A stretch of 64,000 bases of DNA from Gigaspora margarita (lineage: Eukaryota > Glomeromycota > Glomeromycetes > Diversisporales > Gigasporaceae), in the NCBI GenBank assembly GCA_009809945.1, contig WTPW01002434.1, positions 22,265 to 86,264 of the forward strand, read 5' to 3'. Positions 60,856 to 64,000 of the stretch are shown piece after piece. The notes under the pieces were generated by a model. That model did not search any database, was not told where the DNA came from, and saw only the letters and a list, made by a program, of their open reading frames with translations. The position numbers were made by a program, and so were the translations under genes. Within the stretch, counting starts at the first letter, position 1; each line of letters starts with the position of its first letter.

Positions 60856-60915
60856 TCATGAAAATAAATTTGATTTTTTATGCATATTTTTACAATTAAA
60901 TGACCAAGTCTATTA

Positions 60916-61107
60916 CCGTATTTCTCTGAAAATAAGCACCCCCCAAAAATAAGCACCCCTACAATTCATATATACCCAAAAATAAGCACTTCTTATATAA
61001 TAGAAATAAGCAACTAAATATCAAATCATTCGAATAATTAGTTAGATTATACCCAAAAATAAGCACCCCTATAGTAAAAAAGGGGGCTTATTTTTGGAGG
61101 AATACAG
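60916..61107. mobile_element. TA-flanked MITE of the AAATAAGCTACC family
   Basis: 192 bases. Ends CCGTATTTCTCTGAAAATAA and the complement of CTGTATTCCTCCAAAAATAA, flanked by TA. AAAATAAGCACCCC is repeated four times inside. Confidence 0.8.
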
Positions 61108-61109
61108 TA

Positions 61110-61351
61110 ATAAAATCTTGTCCAATCTCTGTAAAAATTTTATATTATATGTAATTTAGTGTAATAAACACTTTATATAGTAAGCTTTGTTCAATTTATT
61201 TAACAAAAATTTATATCTATTATATATCCATGTAAATGGGTCAGTAGTCTATAAAATTATATTAATTATATAGATTTTAATTATATTGTTAAAAATATTT
61301 TTATATATAAAAATATAAATATATTTATATATTTAAAGAATAAATTTTGTT
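61110..61351. other. AT-rich spacer
   Basis: Nothing recognised. Confidence 0.35.
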
Positions 61352-61692
61352 ATACCTATAGAGTACATTAAATTTTTTGTACCCATTATTTTGATCATAT
61401 GATATTACATACAAAACTATATCAATATTGTTTATAATAGGTTAGAGTTAGGGTGAAAACTATGTTAGAATTAGGGTTTAGATTATTATATAGTAAAATT
61501 GCTCATAGAAAACTTTTAATTAATGCACAGAAGGTGGCTTAGTATACAGTTTTTTGCAAAATGAGCGATTTTTGTCAAAACGAACGTTTATTTTTAATTT
61601 TTCTGATTGTGTAATATTACACCTGATCTTGAATTTTGGTAGCGATTTATAGGTCACATGATGCAGGTTTATGTACCTTTGGGTACATATAT
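61352..61692 (-). repeat. Dispersed repeat, copy 2
   Basis: Reverse-complement relative of 36985-37330. It shares GTACATTAAATTTTTTGTACC, the telomere-like TTAGAGTTAGGGTGAAAAC, ATTATATAGTAAAATTGCTC and ATGTACCTTTGGGTACAT. Confidence 0.65.
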
Positions 61693-62587
61693 ATAATCCC
61701 TTATTTAAATAATAAATAGTTGTAGATTTTGTATATAAAATTTTATAAATAAATACTAAAATTTAAAAAAGTTTTATATGTAACAAAACAAAGTCCCTGG
61801 AAATAAGCATGGCGGACATTTGATTTGATTGGTTTGAAGATCACTGAGTTACACAATATAAAAAAAAATTTTTAAAGTAACCCTTACTATGAAAAACTAT
61901 ATTGTCAATTGGCAACTTGCAGTTTCACATAATAAAATTTTTTTAAAATATATTATAGTGCTCTTTAACTCTTTTAACGTCTTCTGGAAAAAAAGATTAG
62001 TATAGATCAAATATCTTTAAAAATTTTATTAGAGGGCAAATTCAGGCAAGTAATACTATAATACGNTATTTAATGNATAAGTTAATTAGTAATAATCGTT
62101 ATATAAACTTTTTTTTGCTTCAAACTTAACGTCTTTTTTATTGATCCAAGCAACTAGTGACGTGTAATACTTCGCCAACCAACAGTATGTGGACCCACTT
62201 TTTTCAAAGGTAATACTCAGAAATTCTGGAGAATTGTTTTGATTAAAACAATTTATCTACCAATGTGAGTTCTTATTATCCTTCTCACGAAAACATGTAG
62301 TTTGCAATGTTCGGTATTCCAGATAAGTGCGGTTGACATCTCTTACCAGTTAAACCTTGTTAATTAGTAATACTAATAATAATATACGTATTACAGATCG
62401 GTTGATCACGAAGAATTCCAATTGAATTCTATGTCAAGACGGTAATTTTTAAAAATGACCGAATCACATGAATATTGATTTTTATTTCGTAACGCATTTA
62501 AAAGTTTACTAGGTTAAAATTTTTTTTTCGCAAATCACGGCTGAACTATAATGAAATAAATAGTAAAAAATTAAGTAGAAAAATTAA
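61693..62587. other. Spacer, AT-rich then less so
   Basis: AT-rich to about 62060; from the Ns at 62066/62076 onward composition is more balanced and may contain unrecognised gene pieces (for example near 62130-62200), but no family is recognised. Confidence 0.3.
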
Positions 62588-62688
62588 TGTCGAAACCACT
62601 AATGGAATATCACCAACACCAGATATTATTAACGCCACTATTGAAGTAGTTGAACAGGGATCTTCTATAGTTAAGTTTTGTTAATTAT
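62588..62688 (+). pseudogene. Possible N-terminal exon fragment
   Basis: From ATG 62588, with a one-base slip, reads ETTNGISPTPDIINATIEV then VEQGSSIVKF before a stop. It looks like coding sequence. It could be the N-terminal exon of the Rab-like gene whose later exon is at 63459, but I cannot confirm that. Confidence 0.3.
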
Positions 62689-62739
62689 TTATTTATAATT
62701 TTGATATTGTATTATTCGTTACTTTATTATTCACTCGCG

Positions 62740-62897
62740 TGGCTGAACGACTTGCTATAAATCAACTACACAAAAGTTGAGCAATGTGGAACAGGTGCTG
62801 CCTATAGTCAATCATTGATTCTATATACGGCATGAACAAAGTCAAGTTTGTAGCAAAACATGAATACGAACACGTTGCTAACTACAAAGTGATGCAA
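62740..62897 (+). pseudogene. EB1/Bim1-like microtubule plus-end protein, fragment
   Basis: Reads WLNDLL, TAA (62758-62760), INYTKVEQCGTGAAYSQ, a frameshift, then DSIYGMNKVKFVAKHEYEH and VANYKVMQ ending at a GTAAGG donor (62898). This is the core of the EB1 calponin-homology domain, which binds growing microtubule ends: the pattern of LN..K.EQ, GAAY.Q.MD, and KVKF.AK.E.E...N(Y/F)K is diagnostic. The stop sits at the Gln found in EB1 proteins. Only about 50 codons remain; no downstream exon was found. Confidence 0.75.
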
Positions 62898-63159
62898 GTA
62901 AGGTTTACAAAAAGGGCATTTTGGGGCTTTAGCATTTTTCGGAATATTGCTCCGAAAATTGTTGTTTTATTAATTGCGTCCAAAAATCAACTTGAATTTT
63001 AGTTAATACTGTATTATTCCTTTATTCCTGAAACTTAGAATGATCTGACCCTACGTTGAAGTGATCGATTCTGTATGGAATAATCCGATAAGACGAGATC
63101 CTCTTGAAAATAATCAATATTTTTATTTAATGGATTCCACACCTTAGTAAGTATATTTA

Positions 63160-63416
63160 GGGTGCTCTCAAGTATCTCTCTCATAGAGATCATGCACAAG
63201 TACTATTAATTGAAGTAAGCCTTGCAGTAATTTTGCCTAAGTTCATTTTGTGAAATGTGGATATTAAATTTTAGCCAATCAACGCAGCTCTATGATAAAA
63301 AAAGATGGTCTGACCATCTTTTTTTTTGATCGCGATAATGAACTCGACCGAATAATTTATTTTCCACTAATTAAAATTGTGTTCTGACCTATTAATTTAG
63401 GTGCTTGAGAACACCC
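63160..63416. mobile_element. PIF/Harbinger-like MITE
   Basis: 257 bases, flanked by TTA. Ends GGGTGCTCTCAAGTA and the complement of GGGTGTTCTCAAGCA. A hairpin AAAAAGATGGTCTGACCATC and complement lies at 63297-63328. Confidence 0.7.
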
Positions 63417-63458
63417 TTAATTGGCCAAATGGAGATTTATCAACCTTGCCTATTTTTT

Positions 63459-63574
63459 AGCTCCTGGGTAAAAGAATTGCAACGTCAAGCAAACCCAAAT
63501 ATTATTATTGCTCTTGTTGGTAATAAAATTGATCCCGTTCAAGATTTTGAAGATGAAGAGGATATGGATTACTC
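63459..63574 (+). pseudogene. Rab5-like small GTPase, exon fragment
   Basis: After an acceptor TTTTTTAG, reads SWVKELQRQANPNIIIALVG then NKIDPVQDFEDEEDMDYSFK and a stop. WVKELQRQA followed by IALxGNKxD is the Rab5/Ypt5 signature; NKID is the G4 guanine-specificity box. Rab5 proteins act in early endosome fusion. The P-loop, switch regions and C-terminal cysteines are absent, so this is one exon of a broken gene. Confidence 0.75.
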
Positions 63575-63638
63575 CTTTAAATAAGATGGGAGTTTTATGA
63601 AACCCAATTCTATAATTTTATGTGGCCTGTTAACTTTA

Positions 63639-63785
63639 TCAGCGTATTAAGTTTAGCACTTCTTTCATAGTTTTCAAGCCTCTACCTAATGCTGCTTTGG
63701 CGTTGCGTTTGGCCTCTTCAAGCAATTGTGCGGGAGTCTTGCCACCGTCTTTTTTTTCAATGGCATTTTTAGTAATTTTTCCCCA
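63639..63785 (-). pseudogene. Unidentified helical protein, C-terminal fragment
   Basis: Minus-strand frame reading GKITKNAIEKKDGGKTPAQL, LEEAKRNAKAALGRGLKTMK, EVLNLIR and a stop at 63639. It is basic, probably alpha-helical, with codon use less AT-rich than its surroundings. I do not recognise the family. Confidence 0.4.
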
Positions 63786-63802
63786 ATTCCTTTAGCCGGG
63801 CA

Positions 63803-63985
63803 AGTAGAAATACAGACATTGACGAATGTATTAAAGAATTTCAATTTAAAGCAACTGAATATCAAAATGTAATCGAGTGGATTCCTTTTAATAAGTTAGA
63901 TAATATTCAAAATATTGGTAAGATGTCTTCCGCAACCTGGTTAGATGGTATACGAATAATTTCAAATAAAGATGGGGAATTCAGT
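63803..63985 (+). pseudogene. Protein kinase fragment (fungal expanded kinase family)
   Basis: Reads SRNTDIDECIKEFQFKATEY, QNVIEWIPFNKLDNIQNIGK, MSSATWLDGIRIISNKDGEF, ending in a T run at the window edge. IEWIPFNKLDNIQ..G followed by SATWLDGIR is the start of the kinase domains hugely expanded in Rhizophagus (from memory). The Gly-rich loop expected between NIG and SATW is missing apart from GK, so the ATP-binding loop is deleted. Confidence 0.65.
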
Positions 63986-64000
63986 GGTTTTTTTTTTTTT

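Noticed and set aside
63185-63204. HRDHAQVLLIE followed by GTAAGC, at first resembling a Rab YYRDAQ exon
   Set aside because: It lies inside the inverted-end MITE at 63160-63416 and the alignment needs an extra residue.

Overview
The window is very AT-rich eukaryotic DNA that is almost entirely decayed mobile elements, satellite-like tandem arrays and low-complexity tracts. It carries no intact gene that I can support. Several protein signatures point to an arbuscular mycorrhizal fungus (Glomeromycotina, probably Rhizophagus or a close relative). They are FAR1-like MULE transposases with SWIM and CCHC zinc motifs, a C2H2-finger transposase with a DRMHTLDLGLFKYMLD motif, a LINE with an RNase H domain, and a fragment of the CIKEF...IEWIPFNKLDNIQ...SATWLDGIR kinase family. 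Introns with GT/AG borders are visible. The assignment rests on recognition, not on a search. Assembly gaps lie at 28043-28128 and 42416-43327, and single Ns at 44679, 48643, 53280, 53370, 57593, 62066 and 62076 may be joins.

Layout. 1-9 kb: an imperfect satellite with an inserted element, a 0.9 kb tRNA-derived SINE-like element, a pogo-like MITE, a 1.2 kb hAT-like foldback with GACCCGGGTC arrays, a second tRNA-derived SINE and two further foldbacks. 9-19 kb: telomere-like degenerate repeats, large A- and T-rich tracts inside inverted-repeat elements, a minus-strand copy of the first SINE family, and a LINE 3' end split by a 1.8 kb hAT-like element that itself holds two smaller elements. 19-25 kb: two satellite arrays repeatedly interrupted by MITEs of several superfamilies. 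25-30 kb: a transposase N-terminal fragment, tandem repeats, and a degenerate multi-exon gene of unknown family. 30-39 kb: a 5'-truncated LINE with RNase H on the minus strand, many inverted-repeat elements and the first satellite again in reverse orientation.

39-51 kb: one minus-strand and one plus-strand FAR1/MULE pseudogene. The plus-strand one is cut by a ~4.2 kb insertion containing a LINE 5' half (endonuclease plus partial reverse transcriptase). 51.9-53.9 kb: a spliced minus-strand pseudogene (SR/Q-rich N-terminus plus a conserved domain). 55-59.2 kb: a multi-exon C2H2/Plavaka-like transposase pseudogene broken by a MITE and hairpins. 59-62 kb: minisatellite and palindromic arrays. 62.5-64 kb: a less AT-rich mosaic of cellular gene fragments (EB1-like, Rab5-like, kinase-like and an unidentified minus-strand helix-rich piece), which also holds a MITE.

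Most gene-like units are mobile and dead. In the ones I could align by eye, the premature stops usually sit where Gln or Arg would be expected, which is compatible with C-to-T decay. The most notable non-genic patterns are three. Several hAT-like elements each carry their own subterminal oligomer array. A GGTACCATTCGAAT palindrome recurs at three loci. Telomere-like repeats lie in the middle of at least five unrelated inverted-repeat elements.
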